From: Mrakia gelida
Lineage: Eukaryota; Basidiomycota; Tremellomycetes; Cystofilobasidiales; Mrakiaceae
Assembly: GCA_024345305.1 (NCBI GenBank)
Contig: BRON01000018.1
Coordinates: 310,001-374,000, forward strand
Length of the DNA stretch: 64,000 bases
Direction of reading: 5' to 3'
Part shown: piece by piece, positions 22,729 through 35,306 of the stretch
Numbering within the stretch: position 1 is the stretch's first letter
How the letters are laid out: the number at the start of each line of letters is the position of its first letter
Position numbers and translations under genes: made by a program
Notes under the pieces: generated by a model
Seen by the model: only the letters and a program-made list of their open reading frames with translations
Databases searched by the model: none
Told to the model about the DNA's origin: nothing

Positions 22729-25700
22729 ATGTCCTCCTCTCCCATCACCCTCGAAGAACTCTCCAGGCACAACTCGAGGGAATCATGCTGGATCGTCGTT
22801 CACGGTTCGTTCAAGAGCGTTCTCGCTCGAGAGAAGGAGTTCAAGAGAGAGATCGAGCTCAACCTTCCCTTCTTCTTCTCTTTCCCTTTGCTGACCTCGC
22901 CTTCTTTTTGGATCGTACACAGGCAAGACCTACGACGTGACTGATTTCCTGGACGAGCATCCTGGTGAGTGCAGTAGTCTCGCAATGTCACGGCGAACGA
23001 AAGACGAACGTCGACGACTCTGAACTGAAGCCATCTCGATTGGTTCCTTTCGGGTGATCCAGGAGGGTCCAAGATCATCCTGTAAGTCTCAAAATTTCAC
23101 CTCGTCCGACTCGTCTTTCTTCAATTCATCAACCCCAAGTCAACCGGTCTTTCGAATCGCCTTCATACTCGAGGAATCGCACCACGAACCCAACCAAGCA
23201 AGAGCTCACCTCTCTCCTCCCCCTCCGTCCCTCGTTCTTTCTCTCTTCCCCAGACGCTACGCCGGCAAAGATGCCACGGAAGCCTACTCTGAAGTTCACC
23301 CTCCCAACATCGTCACTGAGCATCTCACTCCAGCTCAACAGCTAGGTCCTATCACCCTCCCAGCTTCAACCTCGTCCTCGTCGCTCGCGGCAGCTCCAGC
23401 TCCTCCAGCTCACCTCTCCCCTGAACAACTGGATCGACTCGTCCTTCTCAGTCGAAGACCTCCTATCGATACCATCCTCAGTCTCCATGACTTTGAGGCC
23501 GTCGCAACGGAGATGCTGAGTAGGTCGGCCTACGCATACTACGCTTCAGCCGCGGACGATGAGGTGAGAGGACGAGACGTTCTTCGACGACCTTCCTGTT
23601 CATCAATGAATGCTGACTCTCTTTCGCCCATTGCGATCGCGAACAGATCACAATGCGAGAGAACCATCTCGCCTACGCTCGAGTCTTCTTCAGACCTAGG
23701 ATCCTCGTCGATGTTGTGAGTTCCTTGTCGTTCATCCCTCCGCCTCCCTCGACGCCTCGAGCTCACGCGTCTCGCTGGGTGCTTCGCCTTTCATCAGTCC
23801 ACCGTCGATTTCTCCACCACCATCTTGGGACAGCCTTCCTCGCTGCCTATCTATATCACTGCTACTGCTCTCGGGAAACTTGGGTTCGCATCTCTCGGTC
23901 TCCTCGCGTGTTCGGAGAGCTCGACGCTGACCTGTTCGTTTTTTCTTCATCTCTCGTCCCAGACATCCAGATGGAGAGCTCAACCTCACTCGAGGAGCGG
24001 GGAAACATGGCGTGATTCAGATGGTTCGTTGTTGCTCTCCTCTCTCTGACTCCTCTCGCCGCGTTGTTTCCACCCTCCCAGCTCGAACGCGTTTCCTCGC
24101 GCGCGTCTCCGCCGCTCTTTTCCGTCGACTGACTCCCATTACCCTACCCTTCTTCTTTCGCCACCCAGATTCCAACCCTAGCAAGTTGCTCCTTCGACGA
24201 AATGGTCGACGCCGCTCTCGAGGGTCAGACTCAGTTCTTGCAGCTGTTCGTCCTCCTTGCTTTGTTCTTCCCCCTCCTTCTCGTCGTTGCGAAACTGATC
24301 CTTCTTCGGGCTTCGTTGGTGCACAGATACGTCAACAAGGATCGAGAGAAGACCAAAGCGATCGTTCAACATGCTGAGAAGAGGGGGATCAAGGTTCGTC
24401 GCCCCTCGTTCTCGTCTTCGCGTTCTTCGACGCGTCGAGGTCGACTCGAGTCGTGCTGATCCTCTTCTCCTCTCGCTTTGCTATCTTCCTGCGAATGAAC
24501 AGGGGCTCTTCATCACAGTAGATGCTCCCCAACTAGGTCGACGAGAGAAGGTTCGTCGTTGTTTCGTCCCCTTTCCTCCCACTCGCCTCCTTTCTTCTTT
24601 CGCCTCCATCCCGACCCACTCACGGCTCACCCCACCCCCCAACTTTTTTGCTCAGGACATGCGTCAAAAATTCGACGACTCGACCGACGGGTCCGCCGTC
24701 CAAACCAAAGCTGGCGAGACGGTCGAGAAGAACCAAGGTGCCGCGCGAGCCATCTCGAGCTTCATTGATCCGAGTTTGAGCTGGAAGGATTTGGAGTTCT
24801 TTAAGAGTATTACGAAGAGTGAGTGCGACTTAAAACGAGGTGTGGGGGTGTGGGTGGGAGGTGGGAAAGGGAGGGGAGAGGGGGAGGAAAGGGGAGAGAG
24901 AGAGCTGACTTTCGACGCGCTTTGTCTTTCGATTTCGTGATTGGCGTCAACAGTGCCCATCGTCCTGAAAGGAGTTCAATGCTGGGAGGATGCCGTTCTT
25001 GCTGCTCAAGCTGGTGTAGCTGGGATTGTGCTCTCAAACCACGGAGGGAGACAACTCGATAGCAGTCGCTCCGGTTTGGAGGTCCTCGTCGAGGTGGTTC
25101 GAGAGTTGAAGGCGAGGAAACTGTTCCCGAACCCGAAGTTTGAGATTTACATCGATGGTGGGGTTAGGAGAGCTACTGGTGAGTCTGGTTTGGGCTTGGG
25201 AGGGGAGAAGTGCGGAGGGGAGGAGAAGAGAAGAGACGCGTTGCGGGTCGAGCTCGAGACTGACTCGGCGCTCGTTCGTTCTTTTTGGGGTGATGCAGAT
25301 GTCATCAAGGCTATCGCACTAGGTAAGCTACTCGTCTCGGCTTCAATGAAACATGGAGTAGAGCTGACCTCTCGTTCCCTTCCCGTTTCTAGGAGCGACT
25401 GCCGTCGGACTTGGTCGACCTTTCATCTACGCTTATTCGTCCTACGGTACGTTTCGCTCGCTTCCCACGCTATCTCGAACCACTCTGACCCTCTCTCTCT
25501 TCAAATTCTCAACAGGTCAAGAAGGAGTCGAGCATGCCTGTCAAATCCTCAAGGTCCGTCTCTCGTTCTCTCGTCGAGTCGTCCCGTCGACGCGTCGCTG
25601 ATTCTCCTCCTCCCTCCTCGCGCCTGTACCTCTTCTCCTCTCAGGACGAGTTCACGATGAACATGCGCCTCATTGGAGCTCGAACGCTCAAGGAGATCGT

Positions 25701-25895
25701 CCCCGCCATGGTCGATGCGAGTGCTCTGACCCACCATTCGTCGTCGGTCCCTCAGGATCGGATGTTCGAGAGCAATTGTTCGTGCCAGCTCGCCGCTTTC
25801 CTACCCAACTCTCGAGCTGATTTTGGGTTCTCTTCCCGGAACGTGCAAAAATAGACGCGTCGCTGCAACCAACCCGACTTCGAGCGAAGTTGTGA
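22729..25895 (+). CDS. CYB2: Flavocytochrome b2-type L-lactate dehydrogenase
   Basis: The enzyme oxidises L-lactate to pyruvate and passes electrons through FMN and a b5-type haem to cytochrome c. The N-terminal cytochrome b5 domain starts at the first residues (ITLEELSRHNSRESCWIVVHGK) and includes the haem ligand motif DEHPGG across an intron. The FMN-dependent alpha-hydroxyacid dehydrogenase domain follows: ARVFFRPRILVDV, ATALGKLG, then GLFITVDAPQLGRREKDMR, PIVLKGVQCWEDA, the active-site signature SNHGGRQLD, IYIDGGVRRATDVIKAIALG, and ATAVGLGRPFIYAYSSYGQEG. The C-terminus YASLQPTRLRAKL-stop is reached after a GTTCGT intron at 25778-25854. No mitochondrial presequence precedes the b5 domain, and no in-frame upstream ATG is visible. 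Either the enzyme is not imported the usual way or an unseen 5' exon supplies the presequence. A related glycolate or mandelate oxidase specificity cannot be excluded. Confidence 0.9.
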
Positions 25896-26003
25896 TCGGA
25901 ACGAACGCCCAGAACCGAGCTCGACGGGAGGACGGAGGGGATTTCATGATCGTTTCGTGCTCAGCTTCTCTCTTCCCGCGAACGACCACCAACGAAGAAA
26001 GCG

Positions 26004-27917
26004 ATGCCTTCTATACCTTCTCATTCCAGAAGAGTAAGTTTACATCGCTCTTCTAGCTCTTCTCACAGGTGTGGACTCTAACTCGTTGGCGTTTCCTCAG
26101 ATCCTCTTCCTCTTCGCCCTCTCCATCCCCCTCTCCCTCCTCTTCCTCATCTCCTTCTCCCACCACTCTCAAACCCCCAACTTCCTTCCCTTCTCCAAAG
26201 ACCCACTCCCTCCCGCTCCCGCTATCACTCCTACCTACCCATCCCTGAGAGACGGATCGTGGCGAGCTCTGGCTGAACCTATCAAGTCTCGAGAGGATCT
26301 CGTCGCTCGCTACCCTGGGTCGGAGGGGAAGATTAACAATCGCTCTTGCTCTGAGAAACCTGGAGGAGAGTCTGGGTGGGAGAGGTTGTTTGAGGTTGCC
26401 AGTTGGAATTGGGTCGATGAAGGTGGGAAGAGGTTGGGGTGGGATGCGAAAGGGTTTGCGGTGGAGTGTTTGAAGCGAGAAGGTGGATTGATCCTCGTGG
26501 GAGGTGAGTTTCGAACACCCGTTCGCGGGAGAAGCTTTTGGTTCCTCTTGGCTCTCTGTGCTGAGAGCTAGGGGTGAAGAATGCTATAGAGCTGACCTGG
26601 AAGCTGACTCTCTCGTCTTTGCAAACCTTCCCGTCGCGCAACGCAGATTCGCTCACCCTCCAACATTACGACGCGATGTTCCTCCTCCTCCAATCTCTCT
26701 CGCTCTCCTTCTCTCACCTCGCCCACCACACCTCTCCTATCATCATCCATCGAAACGAGCAGCTTCAAGGTCGTATGCCAGTCCATCAGACCCTCTCGCT
26801 CAACCTCGACCATCCTGCGAGCGCCGAGTTGATGTTGGAGGCTGGAGTCGACGCGTCGAGAGGAGACCGGCCACTGGTGCGAGCGTTGAGGAGCGACTTG
26901 CTTGGGAGGAGGGAAGATCTGGAAATGTTGATGGGTCAAAAGCAGGTGAGTCGAGTCTGGTCTCGAATTTGGGCGATGCTGACCGGGGTTTCGTGCTTCG
27001 TTCGTAGCTGGCGTTGAGACCAGGTCGCTTTTTCGCTTTGATGGACTGTGAGTGCTCTCTTCTCTTGACGAGTCCTTCTTCGACAATCTCCGACATCTTT
27101 CTCGCTTTTCAGGGCTTCCATGGGTCGAAGAAGCGAACGATCAGACCTCTCCTTCGTCGCCTCCCACCGTCGTCGTGCTCAACACAGGGCGAGTCGTCAT
27201 TTCTCGTCGTCCTCCCTCCTCGACGACATCTGACTCCTTCCTCTTCTTCTTCAGCGTCCACTGGGGAGTCTACACCTTCAACACTTCATCTTCTCCACTA
27301 CCGCTTGAAGGCCTGTTCCAGATCATGGGAGAAACGGTGAGCAACGAGCGTCTTGTGTCGTCGCGTCCTCGCGTCTGATTTTGGTTTTTCTCGCATTCAG
27401 GTTCACGCCGCCATCCTACCCCTCCTCAACCTCCCACACATCCACACCATCATCCGAACTTCCGTCCCAGGTCAAGTTTCGTGCAGCAGCTATGCCCAAC
27501 CCCTCGAGAGATCCCTAAGTGAGCTCGTCTTCCCCTCCCTCCCTTTTCCCTCGCGTGGGCTGATCACCTCTTCGACTTCGCTTCGCAGTTCCTCCTACGG
27601 CTTCGTCGAAAGGTTGGCACGGCTGGGATCTCGTCTCCTCCTCCTTCAACTCCCTTCTTCGAACCGAGTTCGAGTTCCTCGAGGCCAACGCCGTCGGACG
27701 AGTCACGTTGATGGACGCGGAGCTTCAGGGAATGATGCGAGCGGACGCGAGAAGGGATCCAGATCGAGATTGCTTACACTGTGAGTTCCACAACGACTTC
27801 GCCTTACCTCGCGTGAAAATTGTCCCTGACTCATCTCTTTCCTTCGCTTCAGTTTGTCAAGCATCGGTTCCCGAAGAGTGGGCTCGATGGATCTGGGAGG
27901 TCTTGCGACTTGGATAG
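26004..27917 (+). CDS. TBL/PMR5-type PC-esterase (SGNH fold), membrane-anchored
   Basis: This is a type II Golgi-type protein of the PC-esterase family, which includes plant TBL/ESK1 polysaccharide O-acetyltransferases and related acyl esterases. The small first exon (26004 to about 26033, MPSIPSHSRR) joins ILFLFALSIPLSLLFLISF, a signal anchor. A lumenal domain follows with the catalytic block LILVGDSLTLQHYDAM (GDS Ser), then VVVLNTGVHWGVYTFNTS, and the C-terminal DCLHFCQASVPEEWARWIW, which supplies the Asp-x-x-His dyad. One intron (27189-27254) has a GC donor (GCGAGT). The gene starts 108 bp after the lactate dehydrogenase stop. In yeasts such enzymes may acetylate wall or capsule polysaccharide; that role is inferred here. 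Confidence 0.8.
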
Positions 27918-28093
27918 GATCCGCTTCGTGTGTAGTTTTCGTCACGAGGTTGTGCTTGATCGATCCAAATGAAGCTAGACTAGAGTGAGGAAGTAAAGTA
28001 AGCGAGAGCCAAACCGAGTGATACAGTGAAAATTAACGACGACGCGACCGAAAAACGACCTTCGCGTCGCTCCTCGAACCCAACCTTCCCTCC
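27918..28093. other. Short convergent intergenic gap
   Basis: The PC-esterase and vWA genes end 176 bp apart, so their 3' UTRs probably abut or overlap. Local sequence is less GC-rich than the coding flanks. Confidence 0.6.
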
Positions 28094-30097
28094 TCAAAGA
28101 GACTTCCTATCGAGTCTCCTGTTGACACCGCCCATCAGAACCTTCTGGATCCACATCTTGTCGGGTTTCCCTTGACCAGCTTTGTACGGAGCCGTGTCCT
28201 GTCGAACCGAAACGAGAAAGCGACGAACGAGTCAGCCCGTCTTGTCTTCGCTCCGTCGCCTCGCCGCAAGCAGACCCGAGGGCCCAAATCGAGACTCACG
28301 ACAATGTCCCTGATATCCGAGCCAAGGTCGTCGTCCAGCTCGGCGAGAGCTTCGGTAGCTGCAGCGTCGTTACCTGCGAGGAAGAGAAGGAGAGAGGAGG
28401 TCAGGACGAGGACGGAGCGAGAACGATGTGTTGGAGAGGACGTACCGATTTGAAGGAAGAAGAGACCGACACTCGAGAGAGGGAAGTTCCCTCGATCCAG
28501 TCGCTTCGCAGCAGCGATGATGACCGAGCGAGGATCGTCACTGGAGGAGAAGAGCAAGACGAACAAGACGTTAGCAAGACACGTCGTCTCCTTCTCCTCG
28601 GTCGATCCTACTCGAACCAGCTCGCCTTCTGAAGACGAGCACGGCTCCTGAAAGTACAGGTTGCTCACCTAGGCTCCCCGTCAGTCAGAACTACGATGTT
28701 CAACGGCTTAGGCATTCCTTTGCCTCCGTTGTTCTTCGCTCTCTCCATCAACTCGATGTGAGCGGAGAGTATGACCTCAAGCCGAGTTCCAGTAGGTGTT
28801 CCCCTACCGGGAGTCACCGTAGCGAAGAGATTGAGGACGTCGTTGGCTGCCTGGAAGGGGAAATAAAAAGAGAGCGAGTCAGATCGAGAATGATCCAGGA
28901 GAGTCGATAGGCTAAACAGAGCAGATTCGGCGACGCTCTCCTGAAGGGGACCTCGTCGAGTCTGGAAAGAGAGGAACGAACCTTGAGACCTGATCCGACT
29001 TTCTTGGAGTTCAAGAAGTGAACGTCGATACCGTCGTCATCGTACTTGGCCGCCGTACTGGTAGAGCGAGGGAAACGAGGGGGAGGAGGAGGGTGAGCTC
29101 GCGTGTCGACCTGACTGATTCGAGAAAGCGGCTCAAAGGAAACGATGGGACTCACGCTACAACCGAAGCGAGAGCGTCTCTCGTTTCCTTCCATCGAGAT
29201 CCAGCCATCGAGCCAGAGTCGTCGATCAGGAATAGCGTGTCGTAGGAACGAAGGAACTGATGGGAGGAAGAGCAAGAATCAAGAGGGAGAGGGAGAGGTC
29301 AGCTCGAGGTGTAGGGACGAAGATTCCGACGAGACAGCAATCTTCCAACAAAGCGACACCCCGGCGAGGCAAGCGACACCAGAAACAAGGTAGATGGAGA
29401 AGGAAGGGGGAGGGAAGAGAGCCGACAAGGGAGGAAGGCGGAAAGGTCGGAGGAGTGAGCTCAGGCACACCTTCCCTTCCCCTTCGCCACCAGACTCGGT
29501 GGCGATTTCGAGCACACATCGAAGAAGCCATGTGTCACAGGAGAGCTAGAGACCACTGAGCGAGCAAGGTCGAGCTGTAAGGGGAGTGAAGTGGCTCCTT
29601 CCTTCGAGCTCAAGATGAGCTCGAGCTCGCTTCCGCCTCAGGACGACTTCCTTCTCCTGCCTCGCTCAACGACCCTCAAGCGACAGCTCTGGGAGATCAA
29701 CGCTCTCCCAGCGAGCAGCTATGCATCGAAACTCACTCCACTGAAACTCTCGGTCCCTTCCCTTCACGCTCGCCATCCAACCAACGAAGATGGAACGGGA
29801 GGAAGGTGAACTCACATCGAACGGGTCCTCTCCTCCGACCAGCGAGCTCGCACCGCTAGCTGCTGTAGCGTTATGACTAGGCTCAGGAACCCTCAGTCCC
29901 CTTCCTCCTGAGCTCGAGCCTGACGCTGCTGCTGGCGAAGTATAGGCGGGAGGAGGCACGGAAGGTGTCTTGCTGTCGAGAGGGACCTCGCTGATGGGAG
30001 CCGGTTGAGAGTATCGACGGTCGTTGGCGTTCGTAGAGTTGGAGGTGGAGTTGGAAGAAGAAGTTGAAGAGCGGCGATTAAGGAGTTTCTTGAACAT
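28094..30097 (-). CDS. von Willebrand factor A-domain protein
   Basis: This is a probably cytosolic vWA protein. After MFKKLLNRRSS comes a Ser/Asn/Pro-rich N-terminal region of about 90 residues (SQPAPISEVPLDSKTPSVPP). A complete vWA fold follows with the MIDAS metal site: DTLFLIDDSGSM (DxSxS), TPTG, and LNIVVLTDGEPSD. The fold ends with FPLSSVGLFFLQIGNDAAA, LAELDDDLGSDIRDIVDT and MWIQKVLMGGVNRR. The last residues are LDRKSL-stop. Exons are separated by introns of about 70-110 nt with CTGAC-type branch sites. Short vWA proteins of this layout occur in many fungi without known function; a copine-like or metal-dependent adhesion role is only a guess. The start at 30097 is the first ATG of the long N-terminal exon. 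Confidence 0.82.
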
Positions 30098-31735
30098 GTC
30101 CTTTGTGAGAGTGGGTGGTGGTTGAGGGCGAAGAGGGAGTGAGGAGTGAGGACGGAAGGGAGAGCGGGCCAAGCATCGAGGAGATCTGTGCCGGAGCAGC
30201 ACTGCTTTCACCGGCAATGACGAAAAGAGATGGTCAGAAATTTTGACGCGAGTGGGTCAGAGAGAAGCTTCAGACTCGGCTCCTTCTCTGAGTGTCTGTT
30301 TTGGGACATATTTTTCGGCGGTGAGGCTCTCAGACGCGAAGACAAGAAACTGCTCGCCAAACTCGCTCGCGACCAACTTTCACCTTCTCGAAGCTCTGGG
30401 TGCCTCTCAGAGTAGCTCAGAGTCGCCAAATCGCATTTTAGAACATATCAGGCAGTACGCGCTCGGACTTCATTCCGCTTTGAAGAAGACTGAGGCGAGC
30501 ACGCTCGAAGTTGAGACGCGTCGCGTTTTGGTCGACTCCCGACTCTTTGAAGCCTTCTCGAGCTTCTGGCCCTCAAGTTTGCATCCCATTCCAGGTTCAC
30601 GGTCTTCGGAGCTGAAATGGCCCACTCGCACACCAAGAGAGGATCTGCCTGGCAGATCTAACAATCAGTCAGCGAACACGTCGCGGAAAATTGTCGGCGA
30701 CGCTCTTCGTCAGTTCGACGCGTCTTGCTCTTCCTTCCCTCTTCTCACCTTCCTGAAAACTACCGTCCTCGATCTCTCAAGCTTTGATTCTGTACATACA
30801 CCTACACCCCTTCAACCATCGCGACGCACGTTCAGCCGACTGCACGCTTGCTCTCTCGCTCTCACTGCGACGCGTCTCGTCTCGACTCACCTCGCGCGAT
30901 TTCTTCCGCCCATTCGTCGTTTCCTTTCCTCTCGTTCTCGGTTCCACCTCCCGTCCCCATCTGACCTCTCGTCGCTCCCTCCTTCCAAGCAACGTGAGGG
31001 TCGGTCAAGCAGAACGAAAAGAAGCGGATCGTCGTTCTGAAACTCTCGCAACAATCCTCCGATCGCAAATGAAGCCTGGCCTTTCCTTTCTCGTTTGGCT
31101 TTTCTCCTTGTTGACTCGCCTTCGTCCAGGTTCGCTCAGACGACCCTCGACGCGTCTCTTCCTCTCTTCTGTCAAGAACTCTGTCGAAGAGCGAACTCGA
31201 GCGGCAGCACCGACAGAACAGAACTCGGTCGCGTCTCGTTCGTGCTCTCTTATCTTTCCCAATGAGCGCTGCCTGACTGGGATGATCTGACTCAAGTGAA
31301 CGCTTTGTCTGTTCTTTTTTGGAAGGGAAGGCGTGAGCGACTAGTTTGGGTTGGAGACCTCATCCGGGACACCAGTGGAGGAGGGAGGGGAGGAGGAGAC
31401 AGAATTCACCGCGAAGACGGCCTCTCTCTTCGCTAGCCTTCCCTTTCGTTCTCACGGCTGAGAGCGAATCGGAGAGGGTGAAAATCTGATGAGGTCTAAA
31501 TGCAAGAGTCACGAGTAAGTTTTTGGCGAGACTTGAGGTCTCCAACCTTAGCAGAACAAAACGCTTCGTTCGGTCCGGGACGAGAGAACCACCGAGCAAA
31601 AGGACAAGGGCGAGAGAGCGAGCCTTGACTCGTCCTCCCTCAAACCACCAGCATCGAAAACTCGCGCCTCCCCTTCCTTCCCTTCCCTTTCTCCCTTCTC
31701 TCGCTCTCTCCCCTTCTCTTCGCTCGAGGACCGAC
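30098..31735. other. Divergent intergenic region between the vWA and ECL1-like genes
   Basis: About 1.6 kb without a recognised gene. It must carry both promoters. ORFs here are short or composition-driven. ACGCGT boxes occur near 30518, 30719, 30871 and 31150. The last 100 bp before the ECL1-like ATG are CT-rich. Confidence 0.45.
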
Positions 31736-34166
31736 ATGTTCGACGATTCGGACGACTTTATCGAGAGTTGGTGCACCGTCTGCGATAAACAGATCCTTCA
31801 ACCTCGTTCCTCCCTCGCGACTCTCGCCTCCTCCTCCTCCCTCGCCTCTTCCTCCTCCACCAGCAAAACTGCTACGGCGACTACGAGCGAAGGATACAAG
31901 AAGCCTCCTGGGAAGTACATCGCTCCTAAACCTCCAACCTTCAAGCGAAGTAAGACGGGAACCATACGCGTGAGTTTGACCTCTTTTTTCTCGATGACGG
32001 TGGGAACGAGAGAGGAGGAAAGAGGTGGAGAGCGTGGGACGCTCTGAGGGTTCCCTCGGCTCGCTGTATACCTGAGCGCGTCTTTTCGCGCTCTAGCTGT
32101 ATCTGGGAGCGAGTACAAGTTCGCTGCCTCGCCCGTTGGAGGGACGGGAGAAGGGAGGGAAGGGAGAGTTCAGCTCTCTCTTCGACTTCACCTCGGAGAG
32201 TCGAGCGGGTGGATCGGTGAAACTCTGGTCTTCACCCTTCCTTCCTCCCCTCTTCGAGTACTTCCTTCTCCGTGGTGGGTGCGAGAGACTCGTCTCTCGT
32301 AGCTTCTAGATCATAGAACAGGTTCTCTCGTTAGGGAGGGGGGAGCGGAAGGGGACCTCTCGAGCTCATGCTGCCCTGACTCGGCTCGAGACGGCCCTTC
32401 GTCCGGATTTCCTCGGATTTTCTGCCTCTCTCTTCTGTTGGGGAGAGTCAACACAGGTTTGCTGACCTCTTCTCATCTTCTTTCTTTTCCCACCAATTCT
32501 TCCCATTCGATCCAACCCGCTCTTCGTCGTCTTCTCGATGTCTCGCCCTGGTTCTCGTTCACCGCAGGCCAAACCTCCTCCCAACGCTCTCGTCTCAACC
32601 AACCCACCTCCATCCAACCCCAGCAACGGTCCTCCTCCGACTCCAGCAGCTCTCCGTTCGTCATCTGGACCTCTCCAACGAGTCTCATCAGCTGGACACC
32701 TTCAAACCAAGACAGGTCTCCTCTCTTCCGGTCCAAACCCAACCGGCGTCGAAGGTCACTCCGACTCGTCTCCTGCCACTCCTGCTCCCTCCAACCCTCG
32801 AACAACCCCGCCAGCTACCATCATCACAACCCTACCCACTCCTCTAAGCCATCATCAGTCCTCAGGCCTCTTCTGCTCGTACGCATGCGCCCAACTCGAG
32901 GAGGAAAGGTCGTCTTCCGCGCTCGCCCCTCTCCTCTCGTCGGCTCTTTCGTTCTCGCACACGTCGCCACTTCACACCTCCTGGACAGCCGGTGGAGGAC
33001 CCCCTAGTCCGTTCTCTCTCTCAAACGGGAGTGATTCGGAAGGAGGAGAGTACTTCGATGGAGTTCCTGGAAGTCATCGAGCGGGACGGGAAGGAGCAGG
33101 AGCGAGGAGTGGATCGACGTCGTCGGTCGCTGGAGGAGTAGGAGGGACGCGACGAGGAAGTCGAAGCACCAACACGACGGGCAGCTCGAGTGACTCGTTA
33201 CAGAGCCTCTGGGACAAGGACAACGCAGCAGGAGCAGCCGTCGTTCAAGGAGCCAACCATCCCTACCATGGTCTCAAGCGAATGACTCCCCTCGTCCAAT
33301 CCAAATCGGAACTCGACGCCCTCCCTCCCTTCACCGTTCGACCCATCTCGGCTCAGAACCTCATCCCACCACCACCCACCTCCCCTCACCTCTTCCCCAT
33401 GGCATCACCTCGTCGCTCCTCCTCCTCCTTCTCCTCGACAGGAATGGCATTCCGATCCTCGTCCCACTCCTCCCATCGAGCCAGTCTTCACGGCCCCACT
33501 CCCTCCCACCTCAACCCCAGCTCCTACTCCATGTCGCCTCCCCTCTTCGAACCCGGATCCGCTCCCTCGACGGCGAGTCTCTACGCGTCCTACGCCGAGG
33601 GATTCAACCGAACTCCCAGCGCCGAGTCGAAGTTGGCGATGTACGGAGGACGAATGGCGAGTCCCAGGCGAGGGAAGTTCTACGGACTCGATGATGGACA
33701 CGAGCCGAGTCATCTCGGCGGAGGAGGAGCGAGACCAACGAACATGCTCGCTCGACGATCGTCCGACGCTCCCTCGGAGGACGACTCGGACTCCTCCTCG
33801 ACGCGTCAACCTCAACAAACTACTCCCACCCAATCCATCCTTCACCGACCCACCTCTCCCACTCGACGATCCTCCTCCTCCCTCTCTACCTCCCTCGCAT
33901 CCTCTCATCGATACTCCTCCTCTACATCCTCCCTCGCTCATCAGGGCGCTCGTCCCATCCACCCTCCCACCTCTCGACCTCCACCCAGCAAAAACAGACT
34001 CTCCTCGCAGAAGAGCGGTGCATCCACACCCGAACCCAGTCAGTCGTGGAGCTGGAGCTCGATGGAGAAGATGTACGAGGTTCCCAGGGTCGCGAGCGCG
34101 GGAGGAGCGGGAGGAGGGAGTTCGAGTTTGGGCGGGTCGAAGCTGTTCTACTGGGGTGGAGATTAG
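31736..34166 (+). CDS. ECL1-like zinc-binding protein
   Basis: The first exon (31736-31972) reads MFDDSDDFIESWCTVCDKQI and ends TFKRSKTGTIR at a GTGAGT donor. A large downstream exon contains SSGLFCSYACAQLEEERSSSA. Together, WCTVC...FCSYAC is the zinc pattern of the ECL1 family (yeast and fission-yeast chronological lifespan extenders, short CxxC...CSxxC proteins). The rest is a long Ser/Pro/Gly-rich, presumably disordered tail ending KLFYWGGD-stop. The most likely second exon starts at about 32571 (AKPPPNALVS) after the first AG following a CTGAC branch site; phases match (both 0). That makes an intron of about 600 nt, unusual here, so another small exon may lie between 32095 and 32460. If the two parts are separate genes, the ORF at 32538 would start MSRPGSRSP and carry only half the zinc motif. 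Confidence 0.62.
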
Positions 34167-35306
34167 GCTTTCGCACAGCTCTTCTTTCGCCTCTTCGTAC
34201 GTTCTTCCTATTCTTTCCGTTCTTCGTTCTTCGATTGCCTTTGCTTTGCGATCTTGCCTTGCGTCGCGTTTCCCTCTCTCTCTCTCCTCTCTCGCACCTG
34301 TTCCCCTCCCTACCCACGACCCTCCACCCTCATCTAGTTCACGTCTATTCGATCCCCCTACCACCATCATCTAGCATCCTCTACCTCATTCTATCTCCTC
34401 CTACAACCCTAGACAGCACTTCTTTTAACTCCTCTTCGTCCCGTCCTCCTCACTAGCATCCTCTCCTCACCCTACCTACCTCTTCACTCCTTGAATCCCC
34501 ACCTTCGCTTCTTCCTTCTCCTCTCTTGCATTTCTCCCCCACCACTAGTAGTCCCTTTTTGTTATCCTTATTTTGTTCGCTCTTCACTTCACCTGCACCC
34601 TTCGTCTTTCGTCTTTCGTCTTTACATCTCTTTCTTACAGACCTTTACCTACCTTTGTGTGTATCGATACTAGTCCTCATCGTCAAAGTCTTACCCAGCA
34701 GAGAGAAAGAAAGAAAGGAAAAGGAAAAAAAGCGGAGCGGATGAAAGGGAGCATGCGATGAACGAGGACGACGCAAGAGAGAGCGAGAGGGAGTGGACGC
34801 GGTCCGAGCTTCGGAGAACGAGCTGCTTCGGCTTTCTCTCGTCGATTTTTTCAAGGCCAGATGCTCCGAGAGAAAGACGTGGGGCGGAGAAGGCTTGACT
34901 CAGGACGGGAGGAGAGCAAGGGCGAAGGGAGGGCGGTGAAAAGAGGACGCGTCGTGAACTCGTTCCTTGGCTTTGTTCGCTCGCTCGATGGATGGATGGA
35001 ACGAGGATGAGATGCACACCTCGGCTCATCTTCTCAGGCAGCACTCTCGTCGAATAATATGCACAAGAGCAAGGAGGCTCTGAGTCGAGCTGAGCACGAA
35101 GGGCGAAACTCGACGACGACGGTTCTTTCGTTCGAGATGAACAAGCCAGTTCGAGAACAACGGGCATAACGAGCGTGCGACTACATACGAGCGTACAAGT
35201 ATCTCCTTCCCCTTCCCTTCCTACACAGACTACCACCCATCGATACCGTTCCTCCTCTACCGCTTCTCCTGGCGAGGTTTGTCGGCCGAACGCATTGTCG
35301 AGAAGG
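34167..35306. other. Convergent intergenic region (ECL1-like / PQ-loop)
   Basis: About 1.1 kb between two 3' ends. The first 500 bp are pyrimidine-rich, probably 3' UTR of the ECL1-like gene. The remainder shows no coding signature. Confidence 0.45.
34601..34625. repeat. Short tandem repeat (CTTTCGT)n
   Basis: Three to four copies of a 7-nt unit (CTTTCGT) lie in the probable 3' UTR of the ECL1-like gene. It is a simple local duplication. Confidence 0.8.
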
